From NCBI GenBank assembly GCA_002700485.1, contig PADU01000030.1, positions 13,521-22,446 of the forward strand: 8,926 nucleotides of DNA. The letters are read 5' to 3'. This DNA comes from SAR116 cluster bacterium (GTDB lineage: Bacteria > Pseudomonadota > Alphaproteobacteria > Puniceispirillales > Puniceispirillaceae). Positions within the stretch are counted from its first letter, which is position 1; each line of letters opens with the position of its first letter. Below the pieces are notes generated by a model. The model made no database searches. It was not told where the DNA came from and saw only the letters and a program-made list of their open reading frames with translations. Of this stretch, positions 1-6,956 are shown in pieces. The translations under genes were made by a program, and so were the position numbers.

Positions 1-24
1 CGGTTGAGGCTGATGGTCAGTCAT
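1..24 (-). CDS. Possible start of the next gene after sufA (truncated by the window edge)
   Basis: An ATG follows the sufA TAA stop directly, in the same frame, and opens eight codons (MTDHQPQP) before the window ends. The spacing would fit another member of the operon. There is no clear Shine-Dalgarno sequence in front of it, and eight codons are too few to identify a family, so this may be chance. No function can be assigned. Confidence 0.25.
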
Positions 25-393
25 TTAAGAGACTGTAAAGCTTTCCCCGCAGCCACAACGGGCTGTTTCATTGGGGTTTTTAAAGGTGAAAGATGAGGCA
101 AACTTATCTTCCAACCAGTCCATTTCAGAACCAATAATGAACATAACTGCGGCCGGGTCAATGAAAATAGTCACGCCTTTATCTTCGATCTTATCTTCAA
201 ATTGTTTTTGTTCACTTGCAAATTCAACCTGATACTGGAGCCCGGAACAACCTGCTGTTTTTATGCCAACCCGCAGGCCAATTGCTGTGCTTTCAGCTCT
301 ATCCATTAGCTTGCGAGCCTGTTTGGCTGCCGCATCTGTCAGCGTTAGTATAGGCTGGCCAGTCCCAAAAGGGGTGATTTCGGTCTGTGTCAT
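25..393 (-). CDS. sufA: SufA, A-type iron-sulfur carrier (HesB/IscA family)
   Basis: The 122-residue product is a cytoplasmic A-type carrier that would accept Fe-S clusters from the SufBCD scaffold and pass them to apo-proteins. The three family cysteines are all present: Cys49 in the AGCSG motif, and Cys113 and Cys115 in the C-terminal CGCGESF motif. The length is typical of the family, with a slightly long N-terminus of about 15 residues. The ATG at 393 is preceded by AGGAG nine bases upstream; another ATG five bases earlier is out of frame and stops at once. It is the last recognisable suf gene, 36 nt after sufT, and is presumably co-transcribed with the operon. IscA or ErpA are alternative names for such proteins; the operon context favours SufA. 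Confidence 0.95.
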   Translation of the reverse strand: MTQTEITPFGTGQPILTLTDAAAKQARKLMDRAESTAIGLRVGIKTAGCSGLQYQVEFASEQKQFEDKIEDKGVTIFIDPAAVMFIIGSEMDWLEDKFASSFTFKNPNETARCGCGESFTVS

Positions 394-429
394 TTCATCA
401 CACTCCTGTTATTCGTCATAGTGCGCCGA

Positions 430-867
430 TCAAAAACCATAATCAAGAGCCAGCTTTGCATCTTCGCTCATGCGCTCCGGTGTCCAAGCAGGTTCCCATA
501 CAAGAGTCACCGCGACCAGCCCTGTCCCGGTAAGCGCGGCAACGGCCTCAGCCACCTGGGCAGGCATTTCCCCAGCAACAGGACAGCCTGGTGCCGTGAG
601 CGACATATTTATCGCCACATCCCCATTTGGATGACAGGTAATGTCATAAATCAGGCCCAAATCATAAATATTTACTGGAATTTCTGGATCTCTAACCGTT
701 TTCAAAGCTCCAATCACAACTTCTTCAGCCAGCGCGTTGCCCTTGCTATCTGTCAGCGCAGTTCCGGCATAAGCTGTGTAGCCAGATGAGGTGTCAGGCA
801 GAAAATCAGCCAAGGACGGCCCATCAACTTGGGTAAAATCAGCAGGGACTTTGGACATGCCGCTCAT
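430..867 (-). CDS. sufT: SufT, DUF59/MIP18-family Fe-S assembly factor
   Basis: The 145-residue protein belongs to the DUF59 (MIP18) family found in bacterial SUF operons, where it helps mature Fe-S proteins. An N-terminal extension of about 45 residues precedes the domain. The diagnostic features are the DPEIPVNIYDLGLIYDI stretch (residues 60-76), TAPGCP with the conserved Cys95, and the terminal VWEPAWTPERMSEDAK region. The chosen ATG at 867 has AAGGA about ten bases upstream; Met4 is an alternative start. It lies 21 nt after sufS and 36 nt before sufA, so co-expression with the cluster-building machinery is expected. The family assignment is firm. The exact role is less settled, as SufT is usually an accessory factor needed when demand for Fe-S clusters is high. 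Confidence 0.92.
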   Translation of the reverse strand: MSGMSKVPADFTQVDGPSLADFLPDTSSGYTAYAGTALTDSKGNALAEEVVIGALKTVRDPEIPVNIYDLGLIYDITCHPNGDVAINMSLTAPGCPVAGEMPAQVAEAVAALTGTGLVAVTLVWEPAWTPERMSEDAKLALDYGF

Positions 868-888
868 ATCTTTGTTATCCTTATTTGC

Positions 889-2148
889 TCAGCCAAAAAT
901 ACGGTTAACTTTTTCGAGCGCCTCAGCCAGCACGTCAAAATCTGATTCTTGTGTGTAAACGCCGACAGATGCCCGTGCCGTCGAGCCCAGCCCATAGAAT
1001 TTCATCAGAGGCTGAGCGCAATGATGGCCAGCGCGGATCGCTACTCCATCCTGATCAATCAGCGTCGAAATATCATGCGGATGTGCGGCATCAAGGGTAA
1101 ATGAAATCACGCCTGATTTATCCGCCGCCATGCCTATGAAATTCAAGCCCTGAACAGACGCCAGACGCTGATGACCATACCGCAGCATATCCATTTCATG
1201 ATCCCGCAGATTTGCCATACCAATCTGTTGAACAAAATCCACGGCTGCCCCCAGACCAATACATTCAACAATGGGCGGTGTCCCCGCTTCAAAACGCAAA
1301 GGCGGTTCAGCATAAGTTGACCGATCCGTTTTAACATCATCAATCATATCCCCGCCCCCTAGAAATGGCGGCAGACCAGCCCATATCTCAGACCGGCCCC
1401 AGCACACGCCTATGCCACTTGGCCCGTATAGTTTGTGACCGGAGAAGACGTAAAAATCACAGCCCAGATCAGTCACATTTACAGGTAGATGCGTCACTCC
1501 CTGACAACCATCCACTATACAGATGGCCCCATTTTCATGGGCTAGGGCTGCAATTGCAGCAATCGGGAAGACTGTGCCCAAGACATTGGAGACATGCGGG
1601 ACAGAAATAATTTTGGTCCTTGGCGTTATATGCGCCTTAAATTGTTCCATATTGAAGCTACCATCTGCATCAACAGGAGCGGCAACCGTCTTTGACCCAA
1701 CTCGGCCACCCAAAAGATGCCAGGGGACGATATTGGCATGATGATCAGCAACTGAAATCAGCACCTCATCGCCTTCTCCTAGATTGGTGTTACCATAGCA
1801 ATGCGCAATCAAGTTAAGGGCCATAGTCGCCCCAGATGTGAACACAATCTCTTTTTCAGAACGCGCACCAATGAGATGGGCAACCTTGCCCCGCACAGCC
1901 TCATAAGCATCTGTTGACGCTTCAGACAAATAATGCAGGCCGCGATGAACATTGGCATAGGTCTGGCTGTAAGCAGAAGACATGGTATCCAGAACCATCT
2001 GCGGCTTCTGGGCAGATGCTGCTGAATCAAGATAAACTAGCGGTTTACCATTCACTTGTTGGTCGAGGATGGGAAACTGCGCCCGCACAACGGTAGCATC
2101 GAAGCCCATCTTTTGCCTTGTCTTAATTATGGAGGCCTGTTGTGTCAT
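889..2148 (-). CDS. sufS: SufS, group II cysteine desulfurase
   Basis: This PLP-dependent enzyme takes sulfur from L-cysteine, releasing alanine, and holds it as a persulfide for the SufBCD scaffold. In its 419 residues I see the PLP lysine Lys239 (FSGHK), the ADHHANIVPW segment with His136/His137, Asp213 and Gln216 around the cofactor (VDGCQG), and the persulfide cysteine Cys377 in RAGHHCAQP, the short loop of the SufS/CsdB class. Two positions look unusual. The usual TEAIN-type segment reads ATMALN near 107-111, and the usual RAS...YNT end reads RASVGVYTQ near 393-400. The start at 2148 lies 11 nt after sufD with a weak AGG; Met14 (position 2109), preceded by AAGG, is a plausible alternative and would give a more typical N-terminus. 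No SufE or SufU partner is encoded in the window. Confidence 0.96.
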   Translation of the reverse strand: MTQQASIIKTRQKMGFDATVVRAQFPILDQQVNGKPLVYLDSAASAQKPQMVLDTMSSAYSQTYANVHRGLHYLSEASTDAYEAVRGKVAHLIGARSEKEIVFTSGATMALNLIAHCYGNTNLGEGDEVLISVADHHANIVPWHLLGGRVGSKTVAAPVDADGSFNMEQFKAHITPRTKIISVPHVSNVLGTVFPIAAIAALAHENGAICIVDGCQGVTHLPVNVTDLGCDFYVFSGHKLYGPSGIGVCWGRSEIWAGLPPFLGGGDMIDDVKTDRSTYAEPPLRFEAGTPPIVECIGLGAAVDFVQQIGMANLRDHEMDMLRYGHQRLASVQGLNFIGMAADKSGVISFTLDAAHPHDISTLIDQDGVAIRAGHHCAQPLMKFYGLGSTARASVGVYTQESDFDVLAEALEKVNRIFG

Positions 2149-2159
2149 CTACTTACCTG

Positions 2160-3371
2160 TTATTCAACTCCAGTTTGACGTGCCGTCCAGCCAGATACCT
2201 GACCCCGCAAAAAGTCAGCAAAAGGCTGGTAGCTGATTTCTTCCAATGTATCGACAAGAAAGGCATCAATCAGCATGGTGCAGGCCTCTGCTTCATCAAT
2301 GCCGCGGCTTTTAAGGTAAAACAGAAGCGTTTCGTCCAACTCGCCAACGGTTGCCCCATGGCTACAGACAACGTCATCGGCAAAAATTTCAAGCTCTGGC
2401 TTAGCATCAGCCTCAGCGTCCCGAGACAGCAATAAGGCTCTACTCATCTGCTGGCCATCTGTTTTCTGGGCATCCGGAGCAACCCGCACTCGCCCCTGAA
2501 AGACACCTCGTGCCTTGTCATCCAGCACACCGCGGATCAGCTGCCGTGACTTACAATCAGCATATTCATGGCTGACAACTGTTGTAATGTCATGATGCTG
2601 GTTATCGCAGCCAAGATAAACAGCTGACATGGCAGCCTGTGCATCTGGGGCGGCAAAAAAGCAATGCGTTTCCATGCGGGTTATCTGGCTGCCCTTGGAG
2701 ACCGAAAAACTATTCACATTTGCCTGACCGTCAAGCCTGAATAAAGTCAGGCCAAGATGTGTTGTGTGACCAGCTTCATCCTGGAGCTTGATGTGATCAA
2801 GTGTTGACCCCTGACCAAGCCGCACAAGAATAAGAGGCTGCGACAGACTGGATGCCCCTTCATGAAGTTCTGCCAAATGAAGATGCGCACCATCGGCAAT
2901 ATCAATGAAAACAAAAGGATGAGATGCTTCATCTGTTCTACCATCTGTGAATTGCAGAATAAGCGGCGTATCAATCTTGGCTGAATCTAAAACCTCAATC
3001 TTCACAGCTGCCGTCTGGCGACTGGCCGACAATGCTGTCAGATGGTGATTGTCTGGCAATAAGGCAAAAGCCTTATGGCAGGTGGCCTTGTCAGCAGAAA
3101 TGTCTGTTGCAATGATGCCCGCAGGAAGGCTGGCGGCCGCAAGGTCAGGCTCTAAACCGGCTGTGAAGTTCAACACTTCTCCGTGAAGCCTTGCATCGCG
3201 GGCTATTGAAGCGCTCTGTTTTGGCGGGTTTAGAACGACATCTGACAAATGCGACAGTGAAGTGAATTTCCAGGCTTCTGTCTGCCCATTTGGCCAGTTC
3301 ACAGCTTCAAGATAACTCTGCGCTGCTTCTTTTCGATCGGCCCATGTTTCATAGAGACGTTCAGGCTGCAT
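2160..3371 (-). CDS. sufD: SufD, Fe-S scaffold subunit
   Basis: SufD pairs with SufB and the SufC ATPase in the SufBC2D scaffold and is needed for iron entry. Starting at the ATG at 3371 the protein has 403 residues. The C-terminal core carries the VVCSHGATVG motif with Cys336 and His338 (in this numbering), matching the CSHGATVG motif around E. coli Cys358/His360. It is followed by the FYLKSRGIDEAEA and MLIDAFL helices typical of SufB/SufD proteins. The frame stays open upstream to 3446, but that would overlap sufC by 86 nt and add a basic, non-homologous-looking segment. I therefore prefer MQPERLY, which overlaps the sufC stop by 11 nt; two ATGs shortly before it cannot be excluded. Overlap with sufC suggests translational coupling. 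The N-terminal half is weakly conserved, as usual for SufD. Confidence 0.93.
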   Translation of the reverse strand: MQPERLYETWADRKEAAQSYLEAVNWPNGQTEAWKFTSLSHLSDVVLNPPKQSASIARDARLHGEVLNFTAGLEPDLAAASLPAGIIATDISADKATCHKAFALLPDNHHLTALSASRQTAAVKIEVLDSAKIDTPLILQFTDGRTDEASHPFVFIDIADGAHLHLAELHEGASSLSQPLILVRLGQGSTLDHIKLQDEAGHTTHLGLTLFRLDGQANVNSFSVSKGSQITRMETHCFFAAPDAQAAMSAVYLGCDNQHHDITTVVSHEYADCKSRQLIRGVLDDKARGVFQGRVRVAPDAQKTDGQQMSRALLLSRDAEADAKPELEIFADDVVCSHGATVGELDETLLFYLKSRGIDEAEACTMLIDAFLVDTLEEISYQPFADFLRGQVSGWTARQTGVE

Positions 3372-4113
3372 CGCCAAGCCCCGCATAACCATTTTCCTCA
3401 ACTTCAATTGCCAGCGTCTTGTCACCGGATTTGACAATCCGCCCACCTGCTAAAATATGCACTTGGTCTGGGACAATATGATTTAAAAGACGCTGATAAT
3501 GAGTAATGACTAGCATGCCCCGCTCAGCCGAACGCAGCATATTCACGCCTTCTGAAACGATCTTTAGCGCGTCTACATCAAGTCCTGAGTCGGTCTCATC
3601 TAGTATCGCCAATGATGGTTTCAGAAGGGCCATCTGCAGAATCTCATAGCGTTTCTTCTCACCACCAGAAAAGCCAACGTTCACAGGCCGTTTCAGCATG
3701 TCATCTTTGATGCCTAGCTCTTTGGCTTCTGCGCGGACCATTTTTACAAACTCAAGCTGATCGACCTCATCTTTACCTGATTCGCGTAGACGGGCATTTA
3801 CCGCCGCCCGCAAAAACGCCATACCGCCCACACCGGGAAGTTCAACAGGATACTGGAAGGCCAGAAACATCCCGGCACGGGCCCGTTCGTCAGCTTCCAT
3901 TTCCAGCACAGACTCGCCATCGAGAAGAATATCACCTTCTGTAACCTCATAACCGTCACGCCCGGATAACACATAGGATAAGGTTGACTTACCAGACCCG
4001 TTTGGCCCCATGATGGCATGGACCTCACTCCGGCCGATTGTCAGATCAATCCCATGCAGGATTTCGGTGTCGCCGATACGGGCATGCAGATTTTTAATTT
4101 CAAGAAGAGACAT
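3361..4113 (-). CDS. sufC: SufC, Fe-S assembly ATPase
   Basis: SufC is the soluble ABC-type ATPase of the SufBC2D scaffold; its ATP-driven dimerisation rearranges SufB-SufD. All nucleotide-binding motifs are visible in the 250 residues: Walker A GPNGSGKST (36-44), Q-loop Gln87, signature FSGGEKKR (148-155), Walker B ending ILDE with the catalytic Glu173, then the TDSGLDVD stretch, and H-loop His205. There are no membrane segments, as expected. The ATG at 4113 is preceded by AAAAGGA about 11 nt upstream and lies 23 nt after the sufB stop. Its own stop codon is inside the first codons of sufD. The length is normal for the family and nothing appears damaged. Confidence 0.98.
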   Translation of the reverse strand: MSLLEIKNLHARIGDTEILHGIDLTIGRSEVHAIMGPNGSGKSTLSYVLSGRDGYEVTEGDILLDGESVLEMEADERARAGMFLAFQYPVELPGVGGMAFLRAAVNARLRESGKDEVDQLEFVKMVRAEAKELGIKDDMLKRPVNVGFSGGEKKRYEILQMALLKPSLAILDETDSGLDVDALKIVSEGVNMLRSAERGMLVITHYQRLLNHIVPDQVHILAGGRIVKSGDKTLAIEVEENGYAGLGDAA

Positions 4114-4136
4114 AAATCACAAATTCCTTTTCCTCA

Positions 4137-5588
4137 TTAACCAACAGAACCTTCAAGGCTGATCCCAATAAGCTTTTGGGCTTCAACCGCAAATTCCATA
4201 GGCAGTTCTTTCATAACCTCTTTACAAAAGCCGTTCACAATTAAAGACACAGCTTCTTCCTCGTCTAATCCGCGCTGCAGACAGTAAAACAGCTGGTCTT
4301 CAGAAATGCGTGACGTCGTAGCTTCATGTTCAATTTTGGCAGATGGATTGCGCGACACCATATAAGGTACTGTATGCGCTCCACATGTATCACCAACCAA
4401 GAGTGAGTCACACTGAGTAAAATTCCGGCTATTCTCAGCAGCCTTGTTCATCTCGACAAGACCACGATATGTGTTGTTTGACCGCCCGGCAGAGATGCCT
4501 TTGGAAATAATAGTTGAGCGCGACCCCTCCCCTAGATGAATCATCTTTGTACCGGTATCTGCCTGCTGAGCGCCGTTTGTTACAGCAACTGAATAAAATT
4601 CTCCCACAGAATCCTTCCCCTTCAATACACAGGATGGATATTTCCAGGTTATCGCTGACCCAGTTTCTACCTGAGTCCAGGAAATTTTTGACCTATCTCC
4701 GCGGCAGGCCCCGCGCTTAGTGACAAAATTATAAATTCCACCCTTGCCGGTTTCATCACCCGGGTACCAGTTCTGCACAGTTGAATATTTTATCTCAGCA
4801 TCGGTCTGAGCAACAAGTTCAACAACTGCTGCATGAAGCTGGTTTTCATCCCGCTGGGGGGCTGTACAGCCCTCGAGATAGGAAACATAAGAGCTATCTT
4901 CAGCAATAATCAACGTGCGTTCAAACTGACCGGTGTTTTTCTCATTAATCCGAAAATACGTGGACAATTCCATCGGACAGCGCACGCCCTTGGGAATGTA
5001 AACAAAAGAACCATCGGTAAACACAGCCGAATTCAGCGCAGAAAAATAATTATCCGATACCGGAACTACAGATCCCATATATCTGCGTACTAGATCTGGA
5101 TATTCGCGGATAGCCTCTGAAATGGGACAAAATATAACTCCAGCCTTAGCCAACTCTTCACGAAAGGTTGTAGCCACGGATACAGAATCAAAAACCGCGT
5201 CTACAGCCACACCAGCCAGCATCTTCTGTTCATTCAGCGGGATACCTAATTTTTCGTAAGTGCGCAGCAGCTCTGGATCCACCTCATCGAGAGATTTCGG
5301 CGCTTCAGCTGATTTTGGCGCTGCATAATAATAGATATCATCATAATCGATCGGCGGGATATTCAGCTTGGCCCAGTCAGGCGGTGTCATCTTCAGCCAA
5401 TACCGGTAGGCCTTCAGACGCCAGTCAAGCATCCATTCGGGTTCCATCTTCTTCGCCGAAATAAACCGAATAACATCTTCTGACAGTCCCTTGGGGGCTT
5501 TTTCTGTCTCAATATCCGTCACAAAGCCATATTTATAGGCTCCAGTCGCCTGTTCAACGGCTTCAATGGTTTCAACTGTCGCTACCAT
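4137..5588 (-). CDS. sufB: SufB, Fe-S cluster scaffold core protein
   Basis: SufB is the cytoplasmic subunit on which the nascent Fe-S cluster is built, receiving sulfur from SufS and working with SufC and SufD. The 483 residues show the full family pattern: the [17 protein letters not shown]-terminal helix (49-64), [19 protein letters not shown] (198-215), and SYLEGCTAP with Cys241, the position of E. coli Cys254. Further on is [10 protein letters not shown] with Cys393, the position of E. coli Cys405, thought to be an essential cluster or sulfur ligand. Glu422 in [12 protein letters not shown] matches E. coli Glu434. The correspondence is by my own hand alignment, with a constant offset of 12-13 residues. 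The start at 5588 has only a weak ribosome-binding site. It is the first structural gene of the operon, 35 nt after the regulator gene. Confidence 0.98.
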   Translation of the reverse strand: MVATVETIEAVEQATGAYKYGFVTDIETEKAPKGLSEDVIRFISAKKMEPEWMLDWRLKAYRYWLKMTPPDWAKLNIPPIDYDDIYYYAAPKSAEAPKSLDEVDPELLRTYEKLGIPLNEQKMLAGVAVDAVFDSVSVATTFREELAKAGVIFCPISEAIREYPDLVRRYMGSVVPVSDNYFSALNSAVFTDGSFVYIPKGVRCPMELSTYFRINEKNTGQFERTLIIAEDSSYVSYLEGCTAPQRDENQLHAAVVELVAQTDAEIKYSTVQNWYPGDETGKGGIYNFVTKRGACRGDRSKISWTQVETGSAITWKYPSCVLKGKDSVGEFYSVAVTNGAQQADTGTKMIHLGEGSRSTIISKGISAGRSNNTYRGLVEMNKAAENSRNFTQCDSLLVGDTCGAHTVPYMVSRNPSAKIEHEATTSRISEDQLFYCLQRGLDEEEAVSLIVNGFCKEVMKELPMEFAVEAQKLIGISLEGSVG

Positions 5589-5623
5589 ATTTTGCTACCC
5601 AATCTTCACGTTCGTAATTAGTT

Positions 5624-6079
5624 TCATGTGCTTGTCTGTATCTGTTGAGCTGATGCTGGGTCGGGAAAAAGAGTGACCGGATCAAATAAGTCGGCGAGAC
5701 TGACAGATAAAAGCGCCTCTCTGAGGGCTGTATTCACACGGTTCCAATTGCCCCCCATAAAACAGCCCTGCTGCACAGAACAGGGCTCTTCCGCCCCATC
5801 AACACAAGCTGTAAGGGCGATGGGTCCCTCAATAGCCTCAACCACCTCTGCAATACTGATTCGGCTGACCGGTCGAGAGAGCTGACAACCGCCACGAATA
5901 CCACGCTGTGTCCTCACCAGATCTGCCGCTACCAACGCTTTGATCACCTTCGCAGCTGTTGCTTGTGTCAGCTGAGCTGCCTCGGCAATCTGCCCACTGG
6001 ACAACAAACTGTCCTGGCGGCTGTGTAACACACCCAGCACTAGGATGGCGTAATCTGTCATTCGGTTAAGCCGAAGCAT
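5624..6079 (-). CDS. Rrf2-family SUF operon regulator (IscR-like)
   Basis: This 151-residue protein is an Rrf2-family winged-helix regulator of the type encoded at the head of SUF operons. The N-terminus MLRLNRMTDYAILVL and the recognition region around residues 26-60 (SSGQIAEAAQLTQATAAKVIKAL) are characteristic. Cys92, Cys100 and Cys106 have nearly the spacing of the E. coli IscR ligands (92, 98, 104), so it probably senses Fe-S status by carrying a cluster. An extra Cys65 sits in the wing (RGGCQLSRP), where an aromatic residue is more usual. It lies 35 nt before sufB and very likely represses itself and the operon when clusters are plentiful. A small inverted repeat (TTCGG/CCGAA, 6061-6075) lies within its first codons. 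RirA is an alternative family member; the SUF-regulator type fits the N-terminus better. Confidence 0.93.
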   Translation of the reverse strand: MLRLNRMTDYAILVLGVLHSRQDSLLSSGQIAEAAQLTQATAAKVIKALVAADLVRTQRGIRGGCQLSRPVSRISIAEVVEAIEGPIALTACVDGAEEPCSVQQGCFMGGNWNRVNTALREALLSVSLADLFDPVTLFPDPASAQQIQTST

Positions 6080-6141
6080 TTTCTGATTAATCTTTCCCGT
6101 CTGTCACAGCCCTTCACTCTCAATTACAAAACATCGTATTT

Positions 6142-6160
6142 GCGAATGATTATCATAAAC
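6142..6160 (-). promoter_or_regulatory. Fur-like iron box upstream of the suf operon
   Basis: This 19-bp stretch matches the classical E. coli Fur consensus GATAATGATAATCATTATC at 14 of 19 positions by hand count. Its core ATGATTATCAT (6146-6156) is a near-perfect palindrome, broken only at the centre. It lies 63-81 bp before the regulator's start codon and directly beside the dyad at 6163-6175. The inference is iron-dependent repression of suf by a Fur-type protein. Many alphaproteobacteria use RirA or Irr instead, and no Fur gene is visible here. Confidence 0.5.
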
Positions 6161-6162
6161 AG

Positions 6163-6175
6163 GACTATATTGGTC
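6163..6175 (-). promoter_or_regulatory. Candidate operator for the IscR-like SUF regulator
   Basis: An inverted repeat with GAC and GTC ends, reading GACCAATATAGTC on the minus strand (GACYA/TRGTC arms), sits in the suf control region. It contains TATAGT, a good -10-like hexamer. GAC/GTC-ended dyads over the promoter are common for IscR-type regulators, so autoregulation is plausible. The assignment rests on position and symmetry; I could not compare it with other genomes. Confidence 0.4.
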
Positions 6176-6177
6176 TT

Positions 6178-6207
6178 ATTTAGTAAACATAAGAAATGCT
6201 GAGTCAA
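6178..6207 (-). promoter_or_regulatory. Candidate suf operon promoter
   Basis: On the minus strand TTGACT (6207-6202) is a good -35 element, followed 17-19 nt later by only weak -10 candidates (ACTAAA, TAAATA). An alternative is the strong -10 TATAGT at 6169-6164 inside the operator, but it lacks a convincing -35. In either case the GAC/GTC dyad and the Fur-like box overlap or closely follow the promoter, consistent with repression. Confidence 0.35.
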
Positions 6208-6268
6208 AAGCAAGGCAGCTTTAAACAATTTAGGGCTCAAATTTGACAAGTTTTACACTTTTTTCGGA

Positions 6269-6294
6269 TGGTGGCAGGCCTAGGTCTGCCATCA
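6269..6294. other. Imperfect hairpin just after hspQ
   Basis: TGGCAG (6272-6277) and CTGCCA (6286-6291) form the core of an imperfect 12-bp inverted repeat nine bases past the hspQ stop. It could end or protect the 3' end of the hspQ transcript. It is not a standard terminator: on the minus strand it is followed by an A-run, not a T-run, and on the plus strand the T-run comes before it. Orientation and function are undecided. Confidence 0.35.
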
Positions 6295-6303
6295 GCAACA
6301 AAT

Positions 6304-6645
6304 TCAGTTAAAGGCTTCTGGCCTTAACTGATATCTGCCTTCTTCAAGGCCGGTGAACACATCTTCAATATCAGGATGTCCAACGGGCCCATTTTCATCA
6401 TCAGACAACAGATTTTGCTGTGACACATATGCAGAGTAATAGCTATCAGCATTCTCAGCCAACAAATGATAAAAAGGCTGCTCACGTGCAGGCCGAACAT
6501 CTTCCGGAATGGAAGCGTACCATTCTTCTGTGTTATCGAATTCAGGATCAACATCGACGATTACGCCCCGGAAGGGGTAATGACGATGACGTACGATATC
6601 ACCAATACAGAATAAAGGCTTATGTGTCGGTTTTGTTTTTGTCAT
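6304..6645 (-). CDS. hspQ: HspQ family heat shock / hemimethylated-DNA-binding protein (YccV)
   Basis: The 113-residue protein matches the HspQ/YccV family from end to end: FCIGDIVRHRHYPFRGVIVDVDPEF (residues 12-36), then the NTEEWYASIPEDVRP and QPFYHLLAEN segments, AYVSQQNLL, and PVGHPDIEDVF near the C-terminus. In E. coli HspQ is a heat-induced protein that binds hemimethylated DNA, affects DnaA levels and acts as a specificity-enhancing factor for the Lon protease. The same role here is inferred from family membership. The gene begins 18 nt after rpmF and has no strong Shine-Dalgarno sequence of its own (GAGAG lies about 15 nt upstream), so translation may depend on rpmF. I see no separate heat-shock promoter in the short gap. 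The length is normal and nothing is broken. Confidence 0.93.
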   Translation of the reverse strand: MTKTKPTHKPLFCIGDIVRHRHYPFRGVIVDVDPEFDNTEEWYASIPEDVRPAREQPFYHLLAENADSYYSAYVSQQNLLSDDENGPVGHPDIEDVFTGLEEGRYQLRPEAFN

Positions 6646-6663
6646 CGGGCAGACTTAAGGCTC

Positions 6664-6849
6664 TCAGAACCGGTCTTTGACCTTAAGAACCTGCTTACCA
6701 CCATACATACCTGTTTTAAGGTCAATGTGGTGTGGACGATGTAGTTCACCAGTTACCTTGTCTTCAACATAGGCATCACTCTTAAGAGAGTCATGGGCCC
6801 GGCGCATGTCCCGCTTGGATTTGCTAATTTTACTCTTTGGAACAGCCAT
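6664..6849 (-). CDS. rpmF: 50S ribosomal protein L32
   Basis: This 61-residue basic protein is bacterial L32, a small protein of the large ribosomal subunit. The N-terminus [22 protein letters not shown] is the family hallmark, and the length is normal. The zinc-ribbon cysteines found in some L32 proteins are absent; this is the cysteine-free form common in alphaproteobacteria. The start at 6849 is chosen because AGGA lies ten bases upstream and the family starts with MAVPK. The frame continues upstream to 7005, but that part reads through the tRNA-Ala gene and is not coding. hspQ follows 18 nt later. The 107-nt leader after the tRNA holds a stable hairpin (6873-6893). I found no convincing separate promoter, so it may be transcribed together with the tRNA. 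Confidence 0.97.
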   Translation of the reverse strand: MAVPKSKISKSKRDMRRAHDSLKSDAYVEDKVTGELHRPHHIDLKTGMYGGKQVLKVKDRF

Positions 6850-6872
6850 TATTTTTATTTCCTGCATACGGC

Positions 6873-6893
6873 ACTCTGGACCAACGCCAGAGC
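6873..6893 (-). promoter_or_regulatory. Hairpin in the rpmF leader
   Basis: On the minus strand a perfect 6-bp stem, CTCTGG with CCAGAG around a 7-nt loop, plus one flanking G-T pair, ends 23 nt before the rpmF start and a few bases before its AGGA ribosome-binding site. It has no T-run, so it is not a terminator. It may protect the processed end left after tRNA cleavage or control L32 translation. This is inference only. Confidence 0.4.
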
Positions 6894-6956
6894 AGCTTCT
6901 ATTTCCACCTGCACAAGCCCGCTTATACGCCTGAACAAATGGTGAAGTTATAATAT

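Noticed and set aside
421..789. Plus-strand open frame of 122 codons opposite sufT
   Set aside because: It lies wholly opposite a well-conserved gene, and its translation shows no recognisable domain. The same holds for the other plus-strand frames across 1365-5885.
3372..3446. Longer sufD start, adding 25 residues
   Set aside because: It would overlap sufC by 86 nt, and the added segment is basic and unlike SufD N-termini; the ATG at 3371 gives a normal length.
6061..6075. TTCGG/CCGAA inverted repeat at the start of the SUF regulator gene
   Set aside because: The stem is only 5 bp and lies in codons that encode the conserved N-terminus, so it may be chance; noted in the gene entry only.
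6243..6248. Plus-strand TTGACA as a promoter element
   Set aside because: There is no -10 element 16-18 bp downstream, and no plus-strand gene follows in this region.
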